Assembly (NCBI GenBank): GCA_944391055.1
Contig: CALXSF010000015.1
Span: forward strand, 1 to 52,789
Direction: 5' to 3'
DNA: 52,789 nt
Source: an uncultured Kiritimatiellota bacterium
GTDB lineage: Bacteria > Verrucomicrobiota > Kiritimatiellia > RFP12 > DVOR01
Shown: in pieces, positions 1 to 8,626 of the stretch
Numbering within the stretch: the first letter of the stretch is position 1
How the letters are laid out: each line of letters opens with the position of its first letter
Program-made: the position numbers and the translations under genes
The notes under the pieces: model-generated
Told to the model about the DNA's origin: nothing
Database searches by the model: none
Seen by the model: only the letters and a program-made list of their open reading frames with translations

Positions 1-975
1 GGCCGGGGCGAAGGGGCCGTCGGCGCCGAAGCGCTCGGGGATGGATTTGGGCACGGCGACCACCGAGCGGCCGTCGTCGAGCAGGCAGAAGACCGCGTCG
101 GCGTGGGCGGGATCCGCCCGCCCGAAGCGCAAGGTCTGCGGCTCGTCCAGCCCCCGCACGTAGACCGAGAGGCGCAGGGCGCTCTCTTCGTCCAGCCCGT
201 AGCCTGCCAAGGCCGTCTCCGCGAGCGGGCGGTCGGGGGCGTAGGGCGCGTCGTCGGCCGGGCGCACATAGGCCAGCACGGAGCCTTCGGCGGTGAGCGC
301 GGCGAGGAGCTCCCCGGCGGCCCGCGCCTCGACCTCGAAGGGGATGGGGCGGGAGACCTCCCAGTTGCCGCCGGGCAGGCGCTGGGCGCGGGAGAAGGGT
401 GCCTGCGGCCCGCGCCATTCCAACGCCTGCACGCGATCCGGCCCCGCGGGCAGGAGGGCGCGCGTGCGGAGCGCGGCGGCGGAACGCGGCAAGCGGGCCA
501 CCGCCGAGGCTTCCACCGAGACCAGCATGCCATCGGCCTCCGCCAGCGTCTGCGCCAAGGCCATCGGCTGGGTGCCGCCAAAGCCGCGGGAGTAGGCGTC
601 CTCCGGCGTGAAGACGGTCAGCCGGCGCATGATCCGAAAGGCGCTGTCCTCCGCGGGGCCCAATCGGGCCTGGACGCGCAGGGACTGAAGCGCGTCCAGG
701 AAGTCCGCCACGGCGGCGGCGTCGCAGAGCGCCCCGGGGTAGGGGCGCTCCATCCGCCAGAGGTCGCCCTCGCGGCGGAGCGTCATCTCGCGGATGGCGC
801 CATTGGGCGCCTCGACGTCCCAGGAGATGCCGACGATTTGCTCCGGCGGGGTGGGGAAGAGCGGCACGCCGGGGGCGAGCGACGCATTGGGGCGCAGGAA
901 GCGCTCCGACACCAACCCGGCGGCCAGGAGGGCCACCAGAAAGAGAAGGACGATGATGTTGCGGGCGAATTTCAT
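1..975 (-). CDS. DUF4340-type membrane-anchored protein (partial, C-terminus beyond window)
   Basis: This is the last visible gene of the folP-cdaA operon. Its ATG (975-973) overlaps the TGA of the gldG-like gene in an ATGA. Residues 1-22 (MKFARNIIVLLFLVALLAAG) are one membrane anchor, followed by an all-extracytoplasmic region. That region has repeated stretches of the DUF4340 kind, such as REGDLWRMERPYPGALCDAAAVADFLDALQ and, later, GGNWEVSRPIPFEVEARAAG, read here in fragments. All 325 codons to the window edge are open. DUF4340 proteins are known as companions of GldG-type ABC auxiliary proteins, so a joint envelope or transport role is inferred. No enzymatic motif is visible. Confidence 0.72.
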   Translation of the reverse strand, partial: MKFARNIIVLLFLVALLAAGLVSERFLRPNASLAPGVPLFPTPPEQIVGISWDVEAPNGAIREMTLRREGDLWRMERPYPGALCDAAAVADFLDALQSLRVQARLGPAEDSAFRIMRRLTVFTPEDAYSRGFGGTQPMALAQTLAEADGMLVSVEASAVARLPRSAAALRTRALLPAGPDRVQALEWRGPQAPFSRAQRLPGGNWEVSRPIPFEVEARAAGELLAALTAEGSVLAYVRPADDAPYAPDRPLAETALAGYGLDEESALRLSVYVRGLDEPQTLRFGRADPAHADAVFCLLDDGRSVVAVPKSIPERFGADGPFAPA

Positions 976-2360
976 CCACGCCTCCGCGTGAGGAGCCAGA
1001 GCAGCAGGCACAGGGCAAAGGGCACGCCCAGCGCCACCGTCAGGAAGTCCACGCGCCACGCCCGGGCGTCCGCGCCAATGCGGAGGACGCCGGCGCCGGT
1101 GCGCGCGCCGCTCCCGGAGAGGCCGGTGAGCCAGCGCATCGCGTTCACCGTCAGGTCGCGGTTGGCGGTGGCATGATTCAGGACGTAGCGGTTCTCGGCG
1201 AAGGCCGCCTCGCCCACGGCCACCACGCGTCCGGGGCGGAAGGCCAGATCCGTCCCCACGCGGCCCCCGCGCTCGGCGGCCATCATGACGGCCACGGTCT
1301 GGTTGGTCTGCGCGGCGGCGTTCGGCAGGGGGGCGGCCTCCAGGCAGACCAAGGGCGTCACGGAGACGCCGCGCACGGCCTCGGCCATCAGCGCGCGCGG
1401 CGCGCCGAAGACGAGCTGCGCGCGGCCCGCCAATTCCTGGGTGACGGGGTGGTCGGCGGCGAGCAGGTCGGTGAGGCCTGCGTCGCCCTCGGCCCGGCGC
1501 GTGGGGGTGCGCGGCCACGCGCCGAAGCGGATGCCCCAACGCTCCAGAAGCGGCCCGAGCCCCGCATCGCCGGAGCTGGGCAGGGCGCAGAAGAGGCGCC
1601 CGCCGCGATCCAGCCAGTCGAGCAGGATGGCCCGTTCGGGGGAGGTGACGGGGTAGCGCGGAGCGACGATCATCAGCGCGCCGACGGAGTCCGGGATGCC
1701 GCCGCCCTCCGCCGAGACGTCGAGCGTCAGCGGGCGGAGCCGGCAGCCCTCGTTCTCCAACGCGCGCCGGAGCCCGGAGAAACCGGAAAGCGGGTCGGTG
1801 CCGTCGAAGGCGGGCTCGCCGTGGCCCGTGAGCCAGGCGATCTCCAGCCCCTCCGCGCGGGAGAGTCGGGCGATGGCGGCGGTGACGGCGCTCTCGGCCT
1901 CGGCGGGGTCGTAGGCACCCGACACGGACAGGAGCGCGTTCTCGGGCACGAAGGCATGGCGGCCCATCTGGCGGAAGAGGATGCCCGGCCCTTCCGCGCC
2001 CTGGGCCATCAGGCGCGTCGTCTCGCCGATTTCCATGCGGGGGTCGACGTAGGTGATGGTGAAGGTGGCGCCCGCGGCGTCGCGCGAGGCCTGCGCGAAG
2101 GCGCGCAGCAAGCGCCCGACGGGGAGCGCGGCGGGGGATTCGGCGGGGAGCAGGCAGCTGACGGCGATGACGCCGGAGGTGTCGGTGAGCGTGGCGCGCC
2201 CGCGTTCGGAGAGCGCCGGGCCGACGCCCAGCGCGCTCACGTCGATCGTCGGGCGCAGACGCGCCAGCAGCGCGTCCGCCAGCACGGCGGCCAAGGCGGC
2301 GAGGGCGACGCAGACGCCCGCGCCCAGGAACCAGCGCCATTGGCCTCGGGTCAGTCTCAT
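972..2360 (-). CDS. GldG-like ABC-type transport auxiliary protein
   Basis: The 462-residue protein has an N-terminal membrane anchor (about residues 10-31), a long periplasmic part and a C-terminal membrane helix (about 437-458) followed by TRRRG. The middle carries the family's WLTGHGEPAF stretch and a DWLDRGGRLF segment, as in GldG and related ABC_transp_aux proteins. In gliding Bacteroidetes GldG works with the ATPase GldA and permease GldF. Neither is in this window, and they usually precede gldG. Here the gene instead follows ybbR with an ATGA overlap (start 2360, ybbR stop 2357). Motility is not implied; an auxiliary role in an unidentified exporter is the safest reading. Confidence 0.75.
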   Translation of the reverse strand: MRLTRGQWRWFLGAGVCVALAALAAVLADALLARLRPTIDVSALGVGPALSERGRATLTDTSGVIAVSCLLPAESPAALPVGRLLRAFAQASRDAAGATFTITYVDPRMEIGETTRLMAQGAEGPGILFRQMGRHAFVPENALLSVSGAYDPAEAESAVTAAIARLSRAEGLEIAWLTGHGEPAFDGTDPLSGFSGLRRALENEGCRLRPLTLDVSAEGGGIPDSVGALMIVAPRYPVTSPERAILLDWLDRGGRLFCALPSSGDAGLGPLLERWGIRFGAWPRTPTRRAEGDAGLTDLLAADHPVTQELAGRAQLVFGAPRALMAEAVRGVSVTPLVCLEAAPLPNAAAQTNQTVAVMMAAERGGRVGTDLAFRPGRVVAVGEAAFAENRYVLNHATANRDLTVNAMRWLTGLSGSGARTGAGVLRIGADARAWRVDFLTVALGVPFALCLLLWLLTRRRG

Positions 2361-3334
2361 GGTTTCTCTTCCTTCCTCGTGTCAGGCGCGCCCTCGGGCA
2401 GGAGGGCGACGCGCGGCGGCTCCACCTCCACGCGGCTGACGCGGTTGGAGCACGGCAGCACGACGACCGGCGGCAGCGCGGCGCCGTCCGCCCCCTCGCC
2501 CACCAAGGCGACGACGCCCGCGGGGTCGATGGTGGCGAGCTCGCGGCGCGCGCCCCATGCGGTGACCTTGACCGTGGGGACGTCGGGCGCGTAGCGTTGG
2601 CCGGAGGCGGATTGCAGCACGCGAACGGGCACCTCTGGGAAGACGCGCGAACCGTCCTCGCGGATGATGCGCACGTCGGCGCGGACGCTGTCGGGGCGGA
2701 TGTGCCAGCCGGCCCGGCTGTCGGGCGGGAGCACGCGGAGGACGGTCTGGAAGCCGGTGGAGCGGTTGGCGACGTCGAGCGTGGCGGTGGCCAGGCGCGA
2801 GCGCGCCTCGTCGAACTCCTCCAGCAGGGCGCGCGACCCGGTGACCTCGACCGTTTTGGGCTCGATGCTCACCTGCACCTCGCCGAATGCGGGCGCGCCG
2901 ACGACGATGGGCTCGGAGACTTGGAAGACGCGCGTGGCGCGGCTGTCGAAGGTCGCCACCACCGACGCGGGCTCGATGGACACCACGCGCAGACCGTCGT
3001 CGCACAGCACGTCGCGCCGCGTCAGGCGGATCCGCTCGGAGCTGGCCCCTTCCGGGGGCTGACGCAGGCGCAGGCGGACGATCGGCGGCTCGGCGCCCGG
3101 CACGGCGAGGCGGCGGATGGCGGCCTCGGAGCCGCGGAAGGTGACGCTGACCACGCCGGGGCTTATCCCCATGAGCGCCTGCGAGCCCTCCACCGTCTCG
3201 GCCTCCACCGAGAGCGTCAGGGTCTGCGTGTAGCTGACGGAGCGGCGCACGCCGAAGAAGACGATGAGCGCGACGGCCAGGGCCGCGAGCTTCCACGGCC
3301 AGTTGCGCCGGAGGCTTTGGAGGGGGTCACGCAT
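2357..3334 (-). CDS. YbbR-domain protein, probable regulator of CdaA
   Basis: This is a membrane-anchored extracytoplasmic protein of 325 residues. A single helix (about residues 13-30, WKLAALAVALIVFFGV) is followed by several YbbR-like repeats. One recurring element, VSIEPKTVEVTGSRALLEEF near residue 155, matches the typical YbbR pattern in which an effect on the protein is followed by a V-x-V-x-G-p segment. YbbR (CdaR) proteins bind the membrane diadenylate cyclase CdaA and tune its activity. The gene directly follows cdaA with an 8-nt overlap, the classical arrangement. The usual third partner, glmM, is absent and is replaced by the gldG-like gene. Confidence 0.82.
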   Translation of the reverse strand: MRDPLQSLRRNWPWKLAALAVALIVFFGVRRSVSYTQTLTLSVEAETVEGSQALMGISPGVVSVTFRGSEAAIRRLAVPGAEPPIVRLRLRQPPEGASSERIRLTRRDVLCDDGLRVVSIEPASVVATFDSRATRVFQVSEPIVVGAPAFGEVQVSIEPKTVEVTGSRALLEEFDEARSRLATATLDVANRSTGFQTVLRVLPPDSRAGWHIRPDSVRADVRIIREDGSRVFPEVPVRVLQSASGQRYAPDVPTVKVTAWGARRELATIDPAGVVALVGEGADGAALPPVVVLPCSNRVSRVEVEPPRVALLPEGAPDTRKEEKP

Positions 3335-4178
3335 GGTCTTTCGCCTCCCTGCGGGCGAAGGGTTTGAGGAACCACGGCACCTCCTGCCGCGCGCCGAAGA
3401 CGAGGTGGAAGAAGTCGTGCTGGTGCTCGGGGGGCACGAAGGCCGCGCGCAGCAGACGCTCCAGCTGGCGGTCGCTGAGGTTGCGGATGAGGTTGCCCTC
3501 GCGCGCCACGGAGATCTGCCCGCGTTCCTCCGAGACCACTAGGATGAGCGCGTCACATTCCTGCGAGAAGGTCACCGCCGCGCGGTGGCGCGTGCCCACG
3601 CCGTTCAGGCGCAGCTCGTTGTCGATGGGCAGGATGCAGCGCGCCGCGCGGATGCGCCCGCCCCGCAGGATGACCGCGCCGTCGTGCAGCGGCAGGGGCG
3701 GGGTGAAGAGGCAAATGAGGAGTTCCTCGCTGAGCAAGGCGTCCAGGCGCGTCCCCGTCTCGCACCACTGATCCAGCGCCTGCGCCCGCTCCAGCACGAT
3801 GAGCGCCCCCAGCCGGCGCGTGGCCAGGCTGCGCGCCGCGCGCACCAGCGCCTCCGCCGGCGTTTCGGGGATGCGCCCCTGGAGCAGCTGCACGTAGGTG
3901 TTGCGCCCCAGCAGCGAGAGCGCCCGCCGCAGCTCCGGCTGGAAGACCACCAGGAGCGCGAGGAAGAGGAAGATCGAGAGCCACCGCAGCACCACGTTCA
4001 CCACGTCCAGATCCAAGAAGGAGGTGACCAGGAAGATGGCCAGGAAGAGCGCGCCCACGCCCATCAGCATCTGCGCCGCGCGCGTCCCCTTCAGCACCAT
4101 GAAGGCGTAGTAGACCCCCGCCGTCAGCAGGCCGATCTGGAAGAGATCCAGCAGGTTGGGCCACCACGAGTCAAACAT
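3327..4178 (-). CDS. cdaA: Membrane diadenylate cyclase (c-di-AMP synthase)
   Basis: The enzyme condenses two ATP to cyclic di-AMP at the inner face of the membrane. The 283 residues comprise three N-terminal membrane helices (about 12-28, 36-54 and 62-80) and a DAC domain (about 95-255). The catalytic DGA is at 166-168 within PLHDGAVI. The partner nucleotide motif GTRHRA is at 195-200, and VSEERG lies near 215-220. All signature residues are present, so it should be active. It overlaps folP upstream and ybbR downstream by 8 nt each. c-di-AMP commonly governs osmolyte and cell-wall homeostasis; the target here is not visible. Confidence 0.93.
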   Translation of the reverse strand: MFDSWWPNLLDLFQIGLLTAGVYYAFMVLKGTRAAQMLMGVGALFLAIFLVTSFLDLDVVNVVLRWLSIFLFLALLVVFQPELRRALSLLGRNTYVQLLQGRIPETPAEALVRAARSLATRRLGALIVLERAQALDQWCETGTRLDALLSEELLICLFTPPLPLHDGAVILRGGRIRAARCILPIDNELRLNGVGTRHRAAVTFSQECDALILVVSEERGQISVAREGNLIRNLSDRQLERLLRAAFVPPEHQHDFFHLVFGARQEVPWFLKPFARREAKDHA

Positions 4179-5022
4179 CCGCGGCCTCCTTGGCGCGCCG
4201 GAAGGCGCGCAGCGCCTGAACGGTCTCGGCCACGTCGTGCACGCGCACCGCGCAGGCTCCCTGCGCCGCGGCCCAAAGCGCCGCGCCCACGCTCGCCGGG
4301 CCGCGCGCCGCGGCGTCCTCCCCGCCCAGGAAGCGTTTGCGCGAGGCGCCGATCAGCACGGGGCGCCCCCCCGCCGCGAGGCGGGCCGTCGCCCCCAAAA
4401 GACGCCACGAATCCGCATGGGTCTTCGCGAAGCCGAGGCCCGGGTCCCAGACGATCTGCGCGGGGTCCGCGCCCAAGGCCGCGAGGCGCTCCGTCGCCGC
4501 GCGCAGGGCCGCGCGCACCTCGGCCACCACGTCCGCGTAATCCGTCAGGCTGTCCATCGTCTGCGGCGTGCCGCGCGCGTGGGTGAGGACGTAGCCGGCG
4601 CCGGATTCCGCCACGAGCTCCCACATGCCGGCGTCTGGGTCGCAGCCCGCGACGTCGTTCAGGATGTGCGCCCCGGCCTCGAGGGCCGCCTTGGCCACTG
4701 CGGCGTGGCGCGTGTCCACCGAGAGCAGGGTGTCGGGGAGGGCCGCGGCCAGCGCGCGGATGACGGGGACGACCCGCCCGATCTCCTCCTCCGGCGAGAC
4801 GGGGCTTGCGCCCGGCCGGGTCGATTCCCCGCCGACGTCCAGGATGTCCGCGCCCTCCGCCGCGAGGCGAAGCCCGTGCGCGATGGCGCGCTCGGGTGCC
4901 CCCATGCGGCTGGCGGGATAGAAGGAGTCCGGCGTCACGTTGACGATACCCATCACCAGAGGCGGGTCGCACGCGACGGGCCGCCCCCGGCATTTCCAGA
5001 CGTTCGGGGCTTGCTTCTGCAT
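4171..5022 (-). CDS. folP: Dihydropteroate synthase
   Basis: FolP joins p-aminobenzoate to the pterin pyrophosphate in folate synthesis. The 283-residue TIM-barrel shows MGIVNVTPDSF (about 24-34), DILDVGGESTRPG, SVDTRHA, WDPGLGF, GASRKRF and the C-terminal RVHDV motif, in the family order. The chosen ATG at 5022 gives the standard N-terminal NVWKCRGRPV stretch that precedes MGIVNV in relatives. That start lies only 9 nt after a -10 element and has no Shine-Dalgarno, so the mRNA is predicted to be leaderless. It is the first gene of the cdaA operon. Confidence 0.95.
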   Translation of the reverse strand: MQKQAPNVWKCRGRPVACDPPLVMGIVNVTPDSFYPASRMGAPERAIAHGLRLAAEGADILDVGGESTRPGASPVSPEEEIGRVVPVIRALAAALPDTLLSVDTRHAAVAKAALEAGAHILNDVAGCDPDAGMWELVAESGAGYVLTHARGTPQTMDSLTDYADVVAEVRAALRAATERLAALGADPAQIVWDPGLGFAKTHADSWRLLGATARLAAGGRPVLIGASRKRFLGGEDAAARGPASVGAALWAAAQGACAVRVHDVAETVQALRAFRRAKEAADV

Positions 5023-5040
5023 TTGCAGAAGACTATAACA
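5014..5040 (-). promoter_or_regulatory. folP promoter (extended -10) with perfect palindrome over the start codon
   Basis: On the minus strand TGT precedes TATAGT (5037-5032), an extended -10. Only 9 nt separate it from the folP ATG (5022-5020). An exact 8-bp inverted repeat, CTTCTGCA-TT-TGCAGAAG (5014-5031), covers the expected transcription start and the start codon. It could be an operator or a 5'-terminal hairpin. The promoter call is fairly firm; the regulatory role of the palindrome is inference. Confidence 0.6.
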
Positions 5041-5130
5041 AATTGGTCCGCCGGGCGCAACGCGCGCGGGGCGGTCTCACGCGATGCCACGGCGGCGGGG
5101 CGAACGAGATTTCGGGCCTCGTTTCCCGGA

Positions 5131-5182
5131 GGACGGCGCATCTCGGGGTCGAGGACGGCGCATCTCGGGGTCGGGGACGGCG
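5131..5182. repeat. Short tandem repeat, 22-bp unit, 2.4 copies
   Basis: Two 22-bp units (5131-5152 and 5153-5174) differ only in the last base. A third copy breaks off after ggacggcg (5175-5182). The unit begins ggacggcgcatctcggggtc. It sits in the 258-bp gap between the divergent folP and htpG genes, about 50 bp upstream of the htpG -10. No function is evident. Confidence 0.8.
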
Positions 5183-5230
5183 TGGGGGTGGTGTTTTGGG
5201 GGCGCGGGGGCTGTGCGGTTGGGCGGCGTG

Positions 5231-5239
5231 TGTTATAAT
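5231..5239 (+). promoter_or_regulatory. htpG promoter, extended -10
   Basis: TGT followed by a perfect TATAAT (5234-5239) lies 41 nt before the htpG ATG. No convincing -35 hexamer is found at the usual distance. The leader carries a GAAAGG ribosome site ending at 5272, 8 nt from the ATG. I see no CIRCE-type inverted repeat. Confidence 0.75.
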
Positions 5240-5280
5240 ACGAGTTCCCTTTTGCATGAGGGAAGAGAAAGGTTCGTTTT

Positions 5281-7134
5281 ATGGCAAAGACTTGTGCGTT
5301 CAAGGCAGAGATCCGGCAGATGCTGGATCTGGTCATCCATTCGCTTTATTCCAAGAAGGAGATTTTCCTGCGGGAGCTGATTTCGAACGCGAGCGACGCA
5401 ATCGACCGGGCGAAGTATCTGGCGCTGACGGACAAGACGATCGCGCCGGAGGCCCCGGAGTGGGGGATCGTGCTGGAGGCGGATCCGGAGGCGCACACGC
5501 TGACGGTCTCGGACAACGGCGTGGGCATGAGCGCGGAGGAGATGGAGGAGGCGCTGGGGACGATCGCCAAGAGCGGCTCCAAGGCGTTCGCGGAGGCGCT
5601 GCGGGAGGGGAAGGAGACGAACATCCCCGAGCTGATCGGCAAGTTCGGCGTGGGGTTCTACGCGGCCTTCATGGTGGCCGACAGCGTGACGGTGGAGTCG
5701 CTGCGCCGCGGCGAGGGGCAGCGTGCGGCGCGCTGGTCGAGCGTGGGGGACGGCGCGTACACGATGGACGACGGCTCGCGGACGGAGCCGGGGACCTCGA
5801 TCACGCTGCACCTGCGCGAGGATCAGACGCAGTTCGCCGAGGAGTGGACGCTGCGGGATCTGGTGCGGCGGTATTCGGACTTCATCGCCTATCCGATCCG
5901 TCTGCGGGTGGCGGGGAAGAAGGAGGAGGACAAGAAGGACGAGGAGAAGCCGCTGAACACGATGGTGGCGCTGTGGCGGCGGCCGAAGGGCGAGGTGAAG
6001 CAGGAGGAGTACGAGGCCTTTTACCGTCAGACGCTGCGCGGGGTGGGGGAGCCGATGCGGGTGCTGCACATCGCGGCGGAGGGGGCGCTGGAGTATCGCG
6101 CGCTGCTGTTCATTCCGAAGTCGGTGGGGATGGAGATGCTGATGCCGGGCAACCGGCACGGGCTCTCGCTCTATGTGCGCAACGTCTTCATCGGCGACGA
6201 GATCGAGGAGCTGACGCCGTCGTGGCTGCGCTTCCTCAAGGGCGTGGTGGACAGCAGCGACCTGCCGCTGAACGTCTCGCGCGAGATGTTGCAGGACGAC
6301 GCGATCATCCGCAAAATCCGCGCGGATCTGACGAACCGCGTGCTGAAGGCCCTGGCGGAGATGGCCAAGGAGAAGCCCGAGGATTACGACGCCTTCACGG
6401 CGGCGCTGGGGGATTTCGTGAAGGAAGGCTACCACTCCGACTGGGAGAACCGGGAGAAGCTGACCGAGCTGCTGCGCTTCCGCAACCTGAAGGACGGGAA
6501 GTATGTCGGCCTGCGCGCGTACAAGGACGCGATGGCCGAGGGGCAGAAGGCAATCTACATGCTGGCGGCCGAGACGGAGCAGGCCGCGCGCCAGAGCCCG
6601 TGCCTGGAGCAGCTGAAGGCCAAGGGCTATGACGTGCTGTTCCTGACGACGCCGGTGGATCAGTTCATCGCCCCGGAGTTCCAGGAGTACGACAAGACGC
6701 CGATCGTCTTCGCCGACAAGGGCGACCTGGGGCTGGACGGCGACGAGGCCAAGAAGACCCTCGAGGCCGCCGAGAAGACCCTCAAGCCGACGATCGAGGC
6801 CTTCGCCAAGCAGTTGGAGAAGACGGTGAAGGAGGTGCGCCTGACCACGCGCCTGACCGATTCGCCGTGCTGCCTGGTGCAGGATCCGGCGGCCCTCAGC
6901 CCCGCCATGCGCCGCATGATGGAGGCGATGGGCCAGAGCGTGCCCGAGGACAAGCGCATCCTGGAGCTGAACCCAGAGCACCCGCTCATCCGCCGCGTGG
7001 CGGAGGAGGCCGACGAGGTGCGCCGCGGCGAGGCGATCGACCTGCTCTATGGGCAGGCGTGCCTGGCCGAGGGGACGCTCCCGCCCGACCCCGCGCGCTT
7101 CAACGCCCTCGTGGCCGGCCTGATGGGTCGCTGA
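5281..7134 (+). CDS. htpG: Chaperone HtpG (Hsp90 family)
   Basis: This is an ATP-dependent cytosolic chaperone of 617 residues, normal for the bacterial family. The N-terminal GHKL ATPase is plain: FLRELISNASDAIDR (about 34-48), SDNGVGM (about 77-83), GTIAKSGSKAF (about 97-107) and GKFGVGFYAAF (about 120-130). The middle domain contains NRHGLSLYVRNVFI and PLNVSREMLQDD, and the C-terminal dimerisation region is intact. It starts at an ATG behind a GAAAGG site. The stop is 1 nt from dnaX, so the two are probably co-transcribed. Confidence 0.97.
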   Translation: MAKTCAFKAEIRQMLDLVIHSLYSKKEIFLRELISNASDAIDRAKYLALTDKTIAPEAPEWGIVLEADPEAHTLTVSDNGVGMSAEEMEEALGTIAKSGSKAFAEALREGKETNIPELIGKFGVGFYAAFMVADSVTVESLRRGEGQRAARWSSVGDGAYTMDDGSRTEPGTSITLHLREDQTQFAEEWTLRDLVRRYSDFIAYPIRLRVAGKKEEDKKDEEKPLNTMVALWRRPKGEVKQEEYEAFYRQTLRGVGEPMRVLHIAAEGALEYRALLFIPKSVGMEMLMPGNRHGLSLYVRNVFIGDEIEELTPSWLRFLKGVVDSSDLPLNVSREMLQDDAIIRKIRADLTNRVLKALAEMAKEKPEDYDAFTAALGDFVKEGYHSDWENREKLTELLRFRNLKDGKYVGLRAYKDAMAEGQKAIYMLAAETEQAARQSPCLEQLKAKGYDVLFLTTPVDQFIAPEFQEYDKTPIVFADKGDLGLDGDEAKKTLEAAEKTLKPTIEAFAKQLEKTVKEVRLTTRLTDSPCCLVQDPAALSPAMRRMMEAMGQSVPEDKRILELNPEHPLIRRVAEEADEVRRGEAIDLLYGQACLAEGTLPPDPARFNALVAGLMGR

Positions 7135-7135
7135 G

Positions 7136-8611
7136 ATGGCCTACGAGGTGCTCGCGCGGAAGTGGCGCCCCAAGACGTTCGACGACGTCGTGGGGCAGGG
7201 CCACGTCACGCGCACGTTGGCCAACGCCATCGAGCAGGATCGCATCGCGCACGCCTACCTCTTCATCGGCCCGCGCGGCATCGGCAAGACCACGCTCTCG
7301 CGCATCTTGGCGATGGCCCTCAACTGCGAGCAGGGGCCGACCACCCATCCGTGCGGCGTCTGCGACAACTGCAAGGGGATCGCCGCCGGCGCGGACATGG
7401 ACGTGGTCGAGCTGGACGCGGCCTCGAACAACAAGGTGGAGGACATCCACGGCGTGCTGGACCAGGTGCAGTTCGCGCCCACGCACAGCCGCTTCAAGGT
7501 CTTCATCCTCGACGAGGTCCACATGCTCTCCAACGCGGCCTTCAACGCCTTGCTGAAGACGCTGGAGGAGCCGCCGCCCTACGTGAAGTTCATCTTCGCG
7601 ACCACCGAGGGCGACAAGGTGCTGCCGACCATCGTCAGCCGCTGCCAGCGCTTCGACCTGCGGCGGATCTCGACGGGCGACATCGTGCGCCGCCTGCGCT
7701 TCATCTGCAACGCCGAGGGCATCGCCGTCACCGACGACGCGCTCCTGGCCATCGCCCGCGGGTCCAACGGCGGGCTGCGCGACGCGCTCTCCGCGCTCGA
7801 CCAGCTCATCGCCTTCAAGGGCACCGACCTGGGCGAGGCGGACGTGCTGGCGGTCTTCGGCCTGGTCTCGCGCGAGGCGCTGGAAGGGCTGGCCGAGTGC
7901 GTCCTGAAGGGCGACGTGCCGGGCATCCTGCGCACGGTGGCCGCGCTTGACGAATCGGGCAAGGACATGCGCCGCCTGACGGCGGAGCTGCTGTGGCATT
8001 TCCGCAACCTCCTCGTCTTCCAGCAGGCCGGCGCGGAGCTGGCCCGGCAGGACGTGACGGAGGAGCAGCTGGCCGTGCTGGAGGCCCAGTCCGCCCTGGC
8101 CCAGCCCCAGCGCATCATCGAGATCTCCGGGATGCTCTCGGAGATGGAGGGCCGCCTGCGCGCGGCACTCTCGGTGCGGACGTTGGTGGAGATGACGCTC
8201 ATCCGATGCGCCCGTGCCGCCAAGACGGTGTCGTTGGACGAGGTGCTGCGCCGCCTGACGGCGCTTCGGGACCAAACGATCCGACGTTTGGCGGCCGCCG
8301 CCCCGAAAGGTCCGGCGGCCGCCGACGCGGCGCTCCAGCGCGCCGCACCCCAGCCGCCGCCCGCCCGCCCGGCGGCACCCCAGTCCCTCCCCCGGCCGGC
8401 CATCGCGCCCGACGATCTGGAGTCGGAGGAGGACGAGGAGGAGGCGCTCCCCGATTGCGACGCCCTGTGCGTCGGGGAGCCCGACCAGGCGGGCGAGGGG
8501 CCCGCGGCGCCGACCGTCAGCGCCGAGCCTTTGAAGACTTCGGACGGTCAGTATGTGGACGAAATCATTAACCACGCCCTCCGCCTCTTCGGCGGCCGGG
8601 TGGTGGTGTGA
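7136..8611 (+). CDS. dnaX: DNA polymerase III subunit gamma/tau
   Basis: DnaX is the clamp-loader ATPase. The 491 residues show the P-loop GPRGIGKT (45-52), zinc-module cysteines C64, C73, C76 and C79, the DEVH Walker B (126-129), and sensor 1 with the SRC motif (TIVSRCQRF). Domain III follows, then a Pro/Ala-rich linker with an acidic stretch (DLESEEDEEEALPD) and a short C-terminal tail. It is shorter than E. coli tau, with only a limited C-terminal region for contacts with the polymerase. I see no obvious frameshift signal for a separate gamma. It leads directly into ybaB and recR, a very common order. Confidence 0.95.
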   Translation: MAYEVLARKWRPKTFDDVVGQGHVTRTLANAIEQDRIAHAYLFIGPRGIGKTTLSRILAMALNCEQGPTTHPCGVCDNCKGIAAGADMDVVELDAASNNKVEDIHGVLDQVQFAPTHSRFKVFILDEVHMLSNAAFNALLKTLEEPPPYVKFIFATTEGDKVLPTIVSRCQRFDLRRISTGDIVRRLRFICNAEGIAVTDDALLAIARGSNGGLRDALSALDQLIAFKGTDLGEADVLAVFGLVSREALEGLAECVLKGDVPGILRTVAALDESGKDMRRLTAELLWHFRNLLVFQQAGAELARQDVTEEQLAVLEAQSALAQPQRIIEISGMLSEMEGRLRAALSVRTLVEMTLIRCARAAKTVSLDEVLRRLTALRDQTIRRLAAAAPKGPAAADAALQRAAPQPPPARPAAPQSLPRPAIAPDDLESEEDEEEALPDCDALCVGEPDQAGEGPAAPTVSAEPLKTSDGQYVDEIINHALRLFGGRVVV

Positions 8612-8626
8612 GAAAGGAATCACGCG

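Noticed and set aside
5131..5182. Possible CRISPR
   Set aside because: Contiguous 22-bp units without spacers, only 2.4 copies and no cas genes.
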